A model generated the notes under the pieces. It did not search any database. It was not told where the DNA came from and saw nothing but the letters and a program-made list of their open reading frames with translations. A program made the position numbers and the translations under genes. Shown here piece after piece: positions 36,001 through 44,852 of a stretch of DNA of 64,000 bases (its first letter is position 1; every line of letters starts with the position of its first letter). Source of the stretch: Paenibacillus contaminans (GTDB taxonomy: Bacteria; Bacillota; Bacilli; Paenibacillales; NBRC-103111); NCBI RefSeq assembly GCF_003285015.1, contig NZ_QMFB01000001.1, positions 806,001 through 870,000 of the forward strand. The letters run 5' to 3'.

Positions 36001-36140
36001 CCTTCCATCAGATCGGCACGCACAATCCATGGGTGGACTGGACGTTCTTTCAGCGGGAAGGAAGCCGTGACGATCCGGGGTATTTTGTAAAACCGTATGG
36101 TTTGATGCGTCCTGTCGGCTTATATGTCCGTAACGGATAA
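33036..36140 (+). CDS. Large glycoside hydrolase, GH106-like (alpha-L-rhamnosidase related)
   Basis: GTG 33036 follows GAGGAG by 10 bp. The 1034-residue protein has no signal peptide and should act inside the cell on imported oligosaccharides. The N-terminal barrel carries RSIPFWAWNDKLEAGELV (22-39), MGGFFMHSREGL (49-60) and WLYDEDRFPSGGAGG (88-102), the hallmarks of PF17132-type proteins that include GH106 rhamnosidases. Further on come FTDEPS and FTGHYLAEHN, with likely acidic catalytic residues, and a C-terminal jelly-roll domain (~800-1030) typical of galactose-binding modules. It is the first gene of the locus. Rhamnose as leaving sugar is plausible but not shown; many PF17132 proteins are uncharacterised. 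Confidence 0.75.
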   Translation: MTYRKWNKMRTGFQNPTNDFRSIPFWAWNDKLEAGELVRQAQEMKSHGMGGFFMHSREGLETEYMGEEWMSCAAAVVEAAKNMGMHAWLYDEDRFPSGGAGGLVCRQGGDPFRAKAVTLEIIQGAPPQDDDVLAVFSAVIEGDKLKQAARIRSKLSMEAEGTFLIFRCLVSGGCEWFNGEAPVDNLNPAAVAAFIDSTYEPYRNRFGEHFGGVIPGIFTDEPSIADFHSVYPEGRTWLPWTDGFAELFREKRGYDIADSLPYLFFYDEPAAKIRHDYWRTIAERFSEAYSRQIGEWCGNNGLAFTGHYLAEHNLGIAIRMNGAVMPHYRYQHIPGIDLLDEKTEEWLTVKQCTSVANQYRREHVLSEMYGCCGWDFTFEGQKRIGDWQFVMGVTLRCQHLSLYSLTGCRKRDFPPNFNDSSPWWKYNQVTEDYFARLSSVLSGGAAVRDILVIHPTTSLWTTIGSDPYRFMEWMDPSLQKANEYEADFIAFMKALLSQHLDFDFGDELIMADDAFIRENQLFVKHAGYRTIVLPMLSNLLDSTLSLLIDFVYAGGTVIAVEPLPLRVNGVRSDKLRLLLEHENFHAVGTTRDCVTALETIRQRRVSLRGPHGFEIPELLYLLKEHKDCHALFVVNHDRTRGCEAEIVLQIDGDVEEWDPLTGSHMRIGVNRKDGSTRFLASFGPAASRLYIVRREAAPMLTEARFAHRLPHEQQMALVTLPTLSGFARTMPNAILLDFCSYRVGEEAPSGQLQVWQAQKNIRERFGMRDSHYNGQTQRYRWADIAHPHDGIPVEWVFSFEVDELTDGDVWIVLDGWRPSHIRLNGDLVAIRPEGWFIDRKWPRIPLPQLKKGRNELSLLGPYRNRDEMENVYVIGDFAVNRDRRILREPEQLSVGDWTLQGYLHYPGNMIYRYDFVYSADWVELTKGCRIVLELGHWEAVTAEVRINGQCAGHIPWRSADGLDVTEYLQPGMNGIEIELAGSLRNLLGPFHQIGTHNPWVDWTFFQREGSRDDPGYFVKPYGLMRPVGLYVRNG

Positions 36141-36226
36141 GCATCGTATTCTCTTAAACCGGGAACCGGATGAATGGTTATACATTCCATTACGCCTGTA
36201 TCAGGCACATAGGAGGACGGATTAGC

Positions 36227-38278
36227 ATGACCGCAAGAAATGACCGGCCTATCAAAGAGCAAAATGACAGGCTTCAAAAAGAACTTGTCCAATATATTTA
36301 TCGTCCCGGCTGGACGCTTCTGGAAAATGAAACGCTTTGGAAGGAAGCGCTCGATTTCGCTGAAAAGACAGGTGCCGATGCGATTATGGCGTTCAACGCG
36401 CACGGCGAAATGCCCCCGCATCCGCCCCTTGAAGAACTGCCGCAGCGGGTGGCGTTGCTTGCGGAGCGCTTTGCCGAGGTTCGCCGCCGCGGGATGATAC
36501 CGATGCTTAATTATTTCGTAACGCTTGGTCACGGTGCGGCGAAGCCGGCTGCAGGGATGGAACATTTTCAACCCGTTGTGGACGGTTTCGGCCATGCTGT
36601 GCAAGGCTGTGCCTGTCCGCTCGATCCGGTATTCCAGCAATATATGGTTCAATCATTCAGCCTTTACGCCGAGGGATTGGACATCGAGTCGCTATGGATT
36701 GACGACGACTTCCGGCTTTACGGACGAGAGGGCGCGGAAACGCTGCAATGCTTCTGCCCTCTGCATCTGAAACAGTTTGCGCACAAAGTCGGCCGAAGCT
36801 ATGAACGCGGGGAGCTGATTAGGCTGCTGCTCGATCATCGTGAACCGCAGCGTGAATTACGCCGCCAATGGTTCGAAGTGCAAGGCGAGTCCCTTGTCCG
36901 ATTGGCGAAGCTTTTACGGGACGCCGTTACAGCCGCCAATCCGGATATTGCACTCGGGATGATGATTCCGCCGGTTTACTACAACTATTTCAGCGGCAGG
37001 AAGCTGAACGAGGAGCTCCATGCGCTCTACGTGGAAGGTCGCACTCCGTGGCTGCGAACAGGCGGCGGATTTTACCGCGATGAGCGTCCGCTTGACTTGC
37101 TGGATAAGGTGATTCAGGTTGCCGACCCGATTCCTTCCATGCTGACGGAACCTGTTCGTCTATGCTGCGAAATTGAAAACTATCCGTTTGTGCCCGGGTT
37201 GAAATCGGCTCAGGCGCTCGCGCTCGAAATGTACTTGAACACCATTTCCACGAACGGACTGCTGACGCTTAGTATCCATGACAGTTTTCTCGGTATGCAC
37301 GACATATCCGGCAATGTTGCAAAGATGCTGCCGGCGGTTAAGCCTTACCTGCGTCAAGTCGCGCTAACCGCATCAGGCAAACGCCGACGCGGCGCCTCGC
37401 TATCGTTTCCTCCTAACCTGGCGGAGATCGGTGAGCTCGGATCCGAGTCGTTCATCCCGCAGTGGAATCTCAATCTGGCGAGACTCGGCATCCCGCAGGC
37501 TCCTACCGACGCCTCGCCGGTTATTTTGACCGGCCATGTTCCCGAGCTGTTCAGCGAAGGGGAGCTCAGGAAAATGCTTGAACGGGGAGCCATCCTTTCC
37601 CCTGAAACATATGTTCGTCTGCAAGAATTGGGACTGCTTCTCGATTGTCCGATTCAAGTCACAAAGGAGCCTTTCAAGTCAAAGGTACAGACGGAGCGCA
37701 TTTTGACTGATGGGGCTCCCGAGTGGCTGCGCGGGAAAAATCTGGCGGCGCGTTGGCATGTCACTTACCAAACCGAGTATACCGTTCAAGCTCTGGAAGG
37801 GGCGGAAATGTGGTCCTGCCTGTACGATACGGAAGGCGTGGCGCTATCATGCGGCGTAGCGGTTGCGGAAAATCCGTACCGTGTGGCGGTCATGACGCAT
37901 ACGGGATTACCGATGAAAGAAAGAGGCCGGCAATGGCTGATGCAGCAGGCAATCGCATTTCTAACACATGGCGATTGTCCTGCGATGGTCGAAAATGTGC
38001 TGGAGATGTACCCGATCTGGTGGGAAGCGAGCGACGAAGATGGGGTCGAAGCCATGTTGGGATTATGTCATTTTGCCATGGAAAGTTATGACACGGTTAC
38101 TTTATGGCTGCCGGGCGAGCGGAGCATACGGTCAATCGAAAGACTGGAACGAAGCGGGGAGTGGACGGCTGCCGCTTGTACGATAACCGTACACGAGAGC
38201 GGCGGGCAGCGCATTACTTTGACAGACGCGAGCGTACCTAAACCGTTATCGTACGAAACGTTCCGCATTTACCGCTAA
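36227..38278 (+). CDS. Uncharacterised TIM-barrel glycoside hydrolase-like protein
   Basis: ATG 36227 has AGGAGG 10 bp upstream. The 683-residue cytoplasmic protein looks like a TIM barrel: ADAIMAFNAHGEMPPHP, GMIPMLNYFVTLGHG, IESLWIDDDFRLYG with an acidic cluster at the strand end, LGMMIPPVYYN and LCCEIENYPFVPG with an acidic pair. A second part resembles the trimerisation domain and a final beta domain of GH42-type proteins. A cysteine set (CACPLDP, CFCPLHL) may bind metal. I cannot place it in a numbered family; the context says sugar cleavage. Confidence 0.6.
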   Translation: MTARNDRPIKEQNDRLQKELVQYIYRPGWTLLENETLWKEALDFAEKTGADAIMAFNAHGEMPPHPPLEELPQRVALLAERFAEVRRRGMIPMLNYFVTLGHGAAKPAAGMEHFQPVVDGFGHAVQGCACPLDPVFQQYMVQSFSLYAEGLDIESLWIDDDFRLYGREGAETLQCFCPLHLKQFAHKVGRSYERGELIRLLLDHREPQRELRRQWFEVQGESLVRLAKLLRDAVTAANPDIALGMMIPPVYYNYFSGRKLNEELHALYVEGRTPWLRTGGGFYRDERPLDLLDKVIQVADPIPSMLTEPVRLCCEIENYPFVPGLKSAQALALEMYLNTISTNGLLTLSIHDSFLGMHDISGNVAKMLPAVKPYLRQVALTASGKRRRGASLSFPPNLAEIGELGSESFIPQWNLNLARLGIPQAPTDASPVILTGHVPELFSEGELRKMLERGAILSPETYVRLQELGLLLDCPIQVTKEPFKSKVQTERILTDGAPEWLRGKNLAARWHVTYQTEYTVQALEGAEMWSCLYDTEGVALSCGVAVAENPYRVAVMTHTGLPMKERGRQWLMQQAIAFLTHGDCPAMVENVLEMYPIWWEASDEDGVEAMLGLCHFAMESYDTVTLWLPGERSIRSIERLERSGEWTAAACTITVHESGGQRITLTDASVPKPLSYETFRIYR

Positions 38279-38306
38279 CGGACGATTGCATTTCCCTCAT
38301 TTGTTG

Positions 38307-38349
38307 AACCCACCTTCAGGGGAACATAACCTGACGCGTGGGTTTTATC
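38307..38349 (+). terminator. Intrinsic terminator after the first two hydrolase genes
   Basis: AACCCAC (38307-38313) pairs with GTGGGTT (38338-38344), with an inner CAGG/CCTG, then TTAT. It separates this pair from the two-component genes. Confidence 0.7.
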
Positions 38350-38378
38350 ATTCGCTTTCCGCTCATCGGAACTGGTGT

Positions 38379-38384
38379 TATACT
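38379..38384 (+). promoter_or_regulatory. Extended -10 promoter of the two-component genes
   Basis: TGTTATACT with TG one base before TATACT, 43 bp upstream of the kinase start. Confidence 0.4.
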
Positions 38385-38426
38385 TCTTTGTAAACGATTT
38401 CTTGAGAGACGGGCGGTGAAGTTTAG

Positions 38427-41234
38427 GTGGGGAATTCGATATTTAAAAAGCTGTTGTTTTCCTCGCTGCTGATGGTAGTGAGCCTTTCGGTGCTGATCGG
38501 GACGATAGCCTACAGCATTGCGTCACGTACGATGATTCATGAGACGGAGAAAGATTTGGTCAATGAACTGAAGCAAATCGACCGCAGCTTGCTCACCATT
38601 GTCGAGGACGTCAATCAGTCCACTGAAATTTTGCAAAACAACGAGGCATTGATGCAAGTGTTTGACAGCAACCCCAAACAATCGTTTCAACGTTATTTGG
38701 ACCTTTTGGAAATGGACAAGCTGTTGAAAACCGCGATGTCCAACAATGACGCGATTTTGGGATTTTCGATTTTGTCCCGGAACCAAAATTTCTCGTCAGG
38801 CTCCAGGATGGATAACTATACGTACGAGAACTTCATCGAGCTGCCCGTGTATCAAGAGAAAATTCGCACCTTGAAGAACGATCAGTATGCGCTGGTCAGG
38901 GCGGAAGAATTGCAGCTGACCGCTTCGGCGCCTAGTTTTAAATACGAATGGATAGATAAAGCGAACGTCATTTTTCTAATCAAAAAAATTTCTTCCTACC
39001 CCGGCAACGAAGTGATCGTAATAAGCTTCTTGTCGACCGCCTCGATCATGCAGAACTCGAATTACGGTAATGTATATGCGCTGGACGGAATGGACCGTCT
39101 TGTCTGGAGGGGGATGCCCCAAATCGACGAAAGCGCCCTTTTTTCCAGGAAGGCTTCAAGCATCGACAAACCGGAGGGAAGCGAGCGAGCAGGGAGCCGC
39201 CGTTATGTTTACTTGAAATCCAGCGTTATGGATTGGTTTCTAATCAACGTCATCTCGGAGCGGGAAATCGTGAAGCCGCTTGGCGAAATCCGCACGTTCG
39301 TTACGCTTAGCATCGTTGTCATCATAATCGTATGCATGATCGCGGCCATGACTGCGTCCAGAGGCTTGACCCGGCGAATCCGGCATTTGAAAAATGCCGT
39401 TCACCTGAAAGGAACGGATGACCCGCTCCTCCGAACGATCCCTTACGATCAAAGAGCCGGATCACCGTTTCAATTCATCCATTCCTTAAAATTCGGCTAT
39501 AAGCTGTTCCTGTACTATATCTGTATTGTCATCATACCTATGCTAGTTCTAAGCATACTTTTGTATCATAAAACGGTGGTTATCGTGGAAAATAGGCTGG
39601 AGCAGTCGTTTCGTCAGCCGCTTGCACTAGCCGCTTCCCGCATCGACATGCTGATGAACCGTCATATCCGAAATGTGAAATATTTGATTACAAGCGAGAA
39701 TGTTCAGCAATTATTTGTAACACCTCCTTCTGAGAGTTTGGAAGAATTCGAGAAAAGGCAATCGCGCATCACGAATGAAATTATGAGCAAAACGATCTAC
39801 CATACAGGTTTAAACAACGTAGAGATTTATTCGCACAACGGCCAGCTTATGTACACTTCATCACAGCTTCATTCTGAGCGGCCAAGCGATAACGCGATTA
39901 TTCCTCCCAAGAGCATCGAAGGAAGCATCATGTGGGAGGATACGTATTCCGATGCGTTTCAGAACCAGGTCTTCTCGCTAGTCCATGAAATTAAAGGCAA
40001 TATTTTATTTTCGGAAGGATTTGCCTTGCCGATCGGTTATTTGAAAATCGTTTTGAACGAGTCGCTGCTTAGTCAAATCCTGAAAGACATCCGATTCAGC
40101 GAAGGCAGCGAGGTATTCATCGAAAACCGCAAAGGCCAGATCGTTTCGTCAAACGATAAGCAGTTTATCGGCAAAACGAGGAACGAAATACCGGCGGTTT
40201 CGATGTCGGATAACATGCTTACAGCCGTCAAGGAACTCGGTTATAACGACTGGAGCCTGCAAGCGATTATCCCTGCCGGCAAGTTAATGAGCTCCAAGAA
40301 AGATCTCATTACGTATAATTTGTTCGTATTGTCGATTATGCTCCTGGTCATCGTCATTATTTGCATTCGCCGGTCGGTGCTGTATGTGCGCCCGATACAC
40401 GCGCTTATTCAAGCCATGAAGAAGGTCAAGGACGGAGATCTTCATGTGCGGTTTCAAGAACGAAGCGGGGATGAAATCGAATTGCTCGGCCGCAGCTTTA
40501 ATGCCATGCTTGACCGGCTTCAGCAATTGATCGAGGAAATAACAAAGTCGAAGCTTCGCGAGCAGGAGCTGGAAACGAAGAAAAGATCGGCGGAATTGAA
40601 TGCGCTGCAAATGCAAATTAATCCGCACTTTCTGTACAATACGTTCGAATCGATTAACTGGCTCGTGATCCAAAATGAGAACGACAAAGCAGTCACGATG
40701 ATGACATCCCTGGCCGATCTTTTTCGTATCGGGATTAACCGGGGGGAAAATATCGTTGGACTGGATGAAGAGCTGATGCATGCAGAGGCTTACATTACGA
40801 TTCAGAAAATCCGTTACAACGACAAGCTGAATGTCATTTGGGATATCCAATTGGAAGCGAGGCTTTATCTCACCATGAAACTGGTGCTGCAGCCGCTGAT
40901 CGAAAACGCTATCTACCACGGGATCGAGCTGATGGAAGGGGCGGGGACGATTCGAATCAAGAGCTTCATCAAAGAGGATAGGCTGATCTTACAAATCATC
41001 GATGACGGACTCGGTATCGAGGACGAACGGTTAACCGAGCTGATGGAACGTTTCAAAAACTGGTACCGCGAGCCTTCCCGCAGCATCGGACTGCTCAATG
41101 TGAACGAACGGATCAAGCTGCTGTTCGGGGAAGAGTTCGGCTTGCACATCAATAGTAAAGTCAACGAGGGTACGATTGTCAGCGTCACGCTGCCCGTTGT
41201 GCGTAAAAATGCAAGCGAGGGGGAAACGGCATGA
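38427..41234 (+). CDS. YesM-family histidine kinase with duplicated sensor half
   Basis: A 935-residue protein from GTG 38427, against ~570-600 for usual YesM kinases. Order: TM1 (10-32), outer domain 1 (33-289), TM2 (290-310), a short HAMP-like RRIRHLKNAVHLKG, TM3 (358-380), outer domain 2 (381-628), TM4 (629-648), HAMP (649-702), His_kinase domain with H734 in INPHFLYNTFESINW, then the ATPase domain with N827 and DDGLGIED (859-866). Both outer domains look Cache-like. It should sense a sugar or a binding-protein complex and pass phosphate to the overlapping response regulator. Confidence 0.88.
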   Translation: MGNSIFKKLLFSSLLMVVSLSVLIGTIAYSIASRTMIHETEKDLVNELKQIDRSLLTIVEDVNQSTEILQNNEALMQVFDSNPKQSFQRYLDLLEMDKLLKTAMSNNDAILGFSILSRNQNFSSGSRMDNYTYENFIELPVYQEKIRTLKNDQYALVRAEELQLTASAPSFKYEWIDKANVIFLIKKISSYPGNEVIVISFLSTASIMQNSNYGNVYALDGMDRLVWRGMPQIDESALFSRKASSIDKPEGSERAGSRRYVYLKSSVMDWFLINVISEREIVKPLGEIRTFVTLSIVVIIIVCMIAAMTASRGLTRRIRHLKNAVHLKGTDDPLLRTIPYDQRAGSPFQFIHSLKFGYKLFLYYICIVIIPMLVLSILLYHKTVVIVENRLEQSFRQPLALAASRIDMLMNRHIRNVKYLITSENVQQLFVTPPSESLEEFEKRQSRITNEIMSKTIYHTGLNNVEIYSHNGQLMYTSSQLHSERPSDNAIIPPKSIEGSIMWEDTYSDAFQNQVFSLVHEIKGNILFSEGFALPIGYLKIVLNESLLSQILKDIRFSEGSEVFIENRKGQIVSSNDKQFIGKTRNEIPAVSMSDNMLTAVKELGYNDWSLQAIIPAGKLMSSKKDLITYNLFVLSIMLLVIVIICIRRSVLYVRPIHALIQAMKKVKDGDLHVRFQERSGDEIELLGRSFNAMLDRLQQLIEEITKSKLREQELETKKRSAELNALQMQINPHFLYNTFESINWLVIQNENDKAVTMMTSLADLFRIGINRGENIVGLDEELMHAEAYITIQKIRYNDKLNVIWDIQLEARLYLTMKLVLQPLIENAIYHGIELMEGAGTIRIKSFIKEDRLILQIIDDGLGIEDERLTELMERFKNWYREPSRSIGLLNVNERIKLLFGEEFGLHINSKVNEGTIVSVTLPVVRKNASEGETA

Positions 41235-42847
41235 ACAAGCTTTTTATCGTTGAGGACGAGGACATTATCCGTAAGGGTCTGGTGAACAATGTCCAGTGGG
41301 AAGCATGGGGATTTCAAGTGTGCGGTGAGGCGGTCAACGGAAAAAAGGCGCTTGAGTATATCGAGAAACATGATGTCGATGTCGTGTTGACCGATGTGCG
41401 CATGCCCGTAATGGACGGTCTGGAGTTGAGCCGGCATGTAAAGCGACTGAAGCCCGAAATAAAGATCGTGATCCTTACCGGCTTCAGCGAGTTCGAGTAT
41501 GCCAGGCAGTCGCTCGAGAACGGCGTCTTTCAATATATTCTCAAACCCGTGAAGCGGGATAAGCTTGCCGAAGTATTCCTGCGATTGAGAGAGGTGCTCG
41601 AGCATGCAAGACTTACGAGAGATCTAATTCAACAAGCGGAAGAGAGCCGCTCGCTTCTGCAGGAGAAGCAGTTGAATCATTGGATTCATGGGCGGAGCGT
41701 ATTGCCAAGGCATGCGGAAGAGCCGGGAATGGAAATGCCGCCGATGTCGGAACCCCCTGTCCCTGTTGCAGAATCCTATGTTTGCGCCGTGCTGGACGTC
41801 GATAATTTGGGCAGCCGGGATATGGGATTTATCAATCGATTCAAACAGTTCGGATATGCGGAGATGAAAAAGCTAGCGATGGACAGCTTCAGGCAGGAAG
41901 GCTGTAAAGATTCGGTCTTATGCGGCTTCGACGATTATGGGAGATTGGTGCTTCTACTGTTATCGCCGGGTTCAAACGACGATAGATTGCCTGCACGGAT
42001 AACATCCATTCTAGAAAACTGCTCAAGCGCATGGGAAGGCGCGTCATTCTCGGCAGGGATCGGCGGAGCGGTCAAGGAAGCTGTATCCGTCAGCGCTTCC
42101 TATGAGCAAGCTTCCGGCGCGCTGTCCTACCGATTTTATAGCGGTCCAGGGTCTCTTCATCGCCATGGTGACATCCCCTTATTACGCACGATAACCCCAC
42201 AGGAATTTCAGAAAGTGAAACAGGCTGAGAAGAAGCTTTCGACCTATATCTCGTTGGGTGAAGGGGATTTGGGTACGATATGCACGGAAATGGTTGCGGA
42301 AATCATCGAGCAGGGGGCGGCGGATTACGGCAGCGTACGAACCGTCTTGTCTCAAACATTATATTCCGTTCTGGGGTATATGGCGGAACAAGGACATGAT
42401 TTGGATCTACAAATGAACGACGAGCGGTCCATAAGTGAATTGACCGATCTAACGCACATCATCGGCTATGTCAAACGAAGACTGAATGAAATAAAAACGG
42501 AGATCGAACGAAGCGATCGTACGGCTGGCCGCAATTTGGTCTTGCGGGCCAAGAAGTATGTCGCCGAACATTACAGGAACGATCTGACATTGACGGCGCT
42601 GGCCAATCATTTGTTTGTCAATGCCTCGTATTTCAGTTGGTTATTTAAGCAGGAGACCGGCGTTACATTCACGACTTACCTGACGCATGTCCGGATGGAT
42701 ACGGCCAAGAATCTTCTGAAGAAAGACGAACAGAAAGTATATGAGGTTGCGCAGTTCGTCGGTTACAACGATTACAGACATTTTTGTAAGATGTTCAAAA
42801 AAGTAGTGGGCATCACGCCAAAGGATTTCAAACAAAGGGGTAAATAA
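41231..42847 (+). CDS. YesN-type response regulator with AraC DNA-binding domain
   Basis: The start overlaps the kinase stop (ATGA). The 538-residue protein has a receiver domain with acidic pocket EDED (8-11), phosphorylation site D55 in VVLTDVRMP and K in ILKPVKRD, a ~280-residue middle region, and an AraC double HTH at ~430-538 (LTLTALANHLFVNASYFSWLFKQETG and YEVAQFVGYNDYRHFCKMFKKVVGITPKDF). It is the likely activator of the two promoters with the shared 32-bp block. Confidence 0.92.
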   Translation: MNKLFIVEDEDIIRKGLVNNVQWEAWGFQVCGEAVNGKKALEYIEKHDVDVVLTDVRMPVMDGLELSRHVKRLKPEIKIVILTGFSEFEYARQSLENGVFQYILKPVKRDKLAEVFLRLREVLEHARLTRDLIQQAEESRSLLQEKQLNHWIHGRSVLPRHAEEPGMEMPPMSEPPVPVAESYVCAVLDVDNLGSRDMGFINRFKQFGYAEMKKLAMDSFRQEGCKDSVLCGFDDYGRLVLLLLSPGSNDDRLPARITSILENCSSAWEGASFSAGIGGAVKEAVSVSASYEQASGALSYRFYSGPGSLHRHGDIPLLRTITPQEFQKVKQAEKKLSTYISLGEGDLGTICTEMVAEIIEQGAADYGSVRTVLSQTLYSVLGYMAEQGHDLDLQMNDERSISELTDLTHIIGYVKRRLNEIKTEIERSDRTAGRNLVLRAKKYVAEHYRNDLTLTALANHLFVNASYFSWLFKQETGVTFTTYLTHVRMDTAKNLLKKDEQKVYEVAQFVGYNDYRHFCKMFKKVVGITPKDFKQRGK

Positions 42848-42873
42848 GGGCGGGCGGCGCCCCTATTTACCCC
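42837..42873 (+). terminator. Stable hairpin at the end of the two-component genes
   Basis: GGGGTAAATA (42837-42846) pairs with TATTTACCCC (42864-42873), with inner GGGCG/CGCCC. It overlaps the regulator stop codon and has no T-run, so it may act as an mRNA stabiliser or processing site as well as terminator. Confidence 0.6.
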
Positions 42874-42896
42874 CATTTCGCAAGTACCAAAAAAAC

Positions 42897-42950
42897 GACA
42901 CAAAATAAAAAAACGGCTGCATATTTCTCGGCGCAACCATTCCTTATACT
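42897..42950 (+). promoter_or_regulatory. Promoter of the importer/degradation operon, copy 2
   Basis: Second copy of the 32-bp block (42897-42928) with TATACT at 42945-42950, same spacing as at 32939. The 16 bp between block and CCTTATACT differ from copy 1, so the block is under separate selection. Confidence 0.75.
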
Positions 42951-42998
42951 CTTTCTATAGACAAAAAGTCTAATACTATTGAAAGGGGGGGATAGTCG

Positions 42999-43895
42999 TT
43001 GTCGAGAAGCATAGCAAAACATAAAACGCTTTATTTATTGCTATTACCGGGAATTTTGTACATGCTGCTCTTCAACTATGCGCCGATGTACGGGATCGTG
43101 CTAGCGTTTAAGGATTTTAATATTCTTAAAGGAATCATGAACAGTCCGTGGGTTGGAACGAAGCATTTCGACAAGCTGTTCTCGGATCCGTATTTCCTGA
43201 CGGTAACATGGAACACGTTGAAAATCAGCTTGCTAAGGCTTTTGTTCGGTTTCCCGGTTCCGATCGTTTTAGCGCTGCTGCTCAACGAAGTTCGCTTGAA
43301 ATTGTTTAAGCGAACGATCCAAACCGTTATTTATTTGCCTCACTTCATATCCTGGGTCATTATCGCAGGAATTTTGAAGGTGCTGCTTACTACGGATAAC
43401 GGATTCGTAAATCAGGTGGTTGGAAGCTTCGGGTACGAGCCCATTCCTTTTCTGACCAGCAATGCATACTTCGTTCCGATGCTTGTGATCTCAGACATCC
43501 TGAAGGAAGCCGGCTGGGGGACGATCATTTATTTGGCGGCGCTTGCAGGCATCGATCCGGAGCAATATGAAGCGGCTATGATCGACGGTGCCAATCGTTA
43601 TCACCGTTTGCGTTACATTACTTTGCCGGGTATAACGGTAGCAATCAGCATCATGCTCATTTTAAGCCTAAGCGGTATATTAAACGCCGGCTTCGATCAA
43701 ATTTTCAATCTCTATAATCCGCTTGTTTATGCGTCAGCCGATATTATCGATACCTATGTGTACCGCATCGGGTTGTTAGAGGGAAAATACAGTCTCGCAA
43801 CGGCGCTTGGACTATTCAAGTCCGTTATCGCTTTAATCTTGATCGTCATTGCGAATAAAGTTGCGAAGATGCTGGGGGGAACGGGGATATGGTAG
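42999..43895 (+). CDS. Carbohydrate ABC importer permease, LplB type
   Basis: The 298-residue protein starts at TTG 42999 after GGGGGGA. It has six membrane helices and the N-terminal pattern LFNYAPMYGIVLAFKDFN of the LplB group, and the EAA loop EAAMIDGANRYHRLRYITLPG for ATPase contact. It pairs with the next gene. No ATPase is encoded in the locus; a shared MsmX-type ATPase is typical for such importers. Confidence 0.92.
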   Translation: MSRSIAKHKTLYLLLLPGILYMLLFNYAPMYGIVLAFKDFNILKGIMNSPWVGTKHFDKLFSDPYFLTVTWNTLKISLLRLLFGFPVPIVLALLLNEVRLKLFKRTIQTVIYLPHFISWVIIAGILKVLLTTDNGFVNQVVGSFGYEPIPFLTSNAYFVPMLVISDILKEAGWGTIIYLAALAGIDPEQYEAAMIDGANRYHRLRYITLPGITVAISIMLILSLSGILNAGFDQIFNLYNPLVYASADIIDTYVYRIGLLEGKYSLATALGLFKSVIALILIVIANKVAKMLGGTGIW

Positions 43896-44833
43896 CAACC
43901 GGCAAGAAGATGGAGACTAATACCACTACCTCCGGATCCATAAGGAAATTGTCCCGCTTACGAAGCAAACATCCCGCAGAGCTGCTGTTCCAAATTTTGA
44001 ACTACGGCTTTCTGACGTTTTTCGCCTTGCTGACTTTGCTTCCGTTCTGGCATGTGTTCGTCGTTTCCGTTACAAGCTATGAATCTTATTTGAACAATAA
44101 ATTCATTCTTTTGCCGGTCGATCTGTCGTTCTCTTCATATGTAACGATACTTGGTGATTCGAAAATCCATCAGAGCTTTCTTTTGACCGTGTTCATTGTC
44201 GTTACTTCAACGCTGCTGCACTTGTTATTGACGGCGATCATGTCATTCCCGCTTTCACGTAACGAGTTGAAGGGCCGTAACGTCATTATGGTGTTTATGG
44301 TCGTTACCATGCTTTTCAGCGGCGGACTAATTCCTCATTATTTGCTTATCAAACAACTCGGATTAATAAACAATGTACTCGTTTTTATTATTCCGGGAGC
44401 GTTTGCAGGGTTCAGCGTCATCTTGATGCTCAACTTTTTCAAGCAGATTCCTCCAAGCCTGGATGAAGCGGCAAGAATCGACGGAGCGGGACATCTGTAT
44501 GTGTTGTTCAAGATTTTCATTCCGTTATCCATGCCGATCATTTCAACGCTTGCTTTGTTTTACGGCGTCGGCAAATGGAACGACTGGTTTACGGCGGTTA
44601 TATTTATCGACAAGGCTTCTTTGTATCCGATTCAAAACATTTTGCGCGAGTTTCTCATATTGGGCAACATGGACACGATCGGCAGCGGAGTTTTTTCAAA
44701 GGATGCGAACAAGCTCATCGTCAGTATCAAAATGGCCATCATAGTCGTAGCGACACTGCCGATCGTCATCGTATATCCTTTCCTGCAGAAGCATTTCGTG
44801 AAAGGCGTATTGCTCGGTTCGATCAAACAATAA
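43889..44833 (+). CDS. Carbohydrate ABC importer permease, YtcP type
   Basis: It overlaps the previous gene by 7 bp. The 314-residue protein has a ~30-residue cytoplasmic N-terminus, six membrane helices, LMLNFFKQIPPSLDEAARIDGAGHLYVLFKIFIPLSMP as EAA loop, and the C-terminal motif YPFLQKHFVKGVLLGSIKQ that marks YtcP-type subunits. Confidence 0.92.
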   Translation: MVATGKKMETNTTTSGSIRKLSRLRSKHPAELLFQILNYGFLTFFALLTLLPFWHVFVVSVTSYESYLNNKFILLPVDLSFSSYVTILGDSKIHQSFLLTVFIVVTSTLLHLLLTAIMSFPLSRNELKGRNVIMVFMVVTMLFSGGLIPHYLLIKQLGLINNVLVFIIPGAFAGFSVILMLNFFKQIPPSLDEAARIDGAGHLYVLFKIFIPLSMPIISTLALFYGVGKWNDWFTAVIFIDKASLYPIQNILREFLILGNMDTIGSGVFSKDANKLIVSIKMAIIVVATLPIVIVYPFLQKHFVKGVLLGSIKQ

Positions 44834-44852
44834 CAAATGGGGGTTATCAAAA

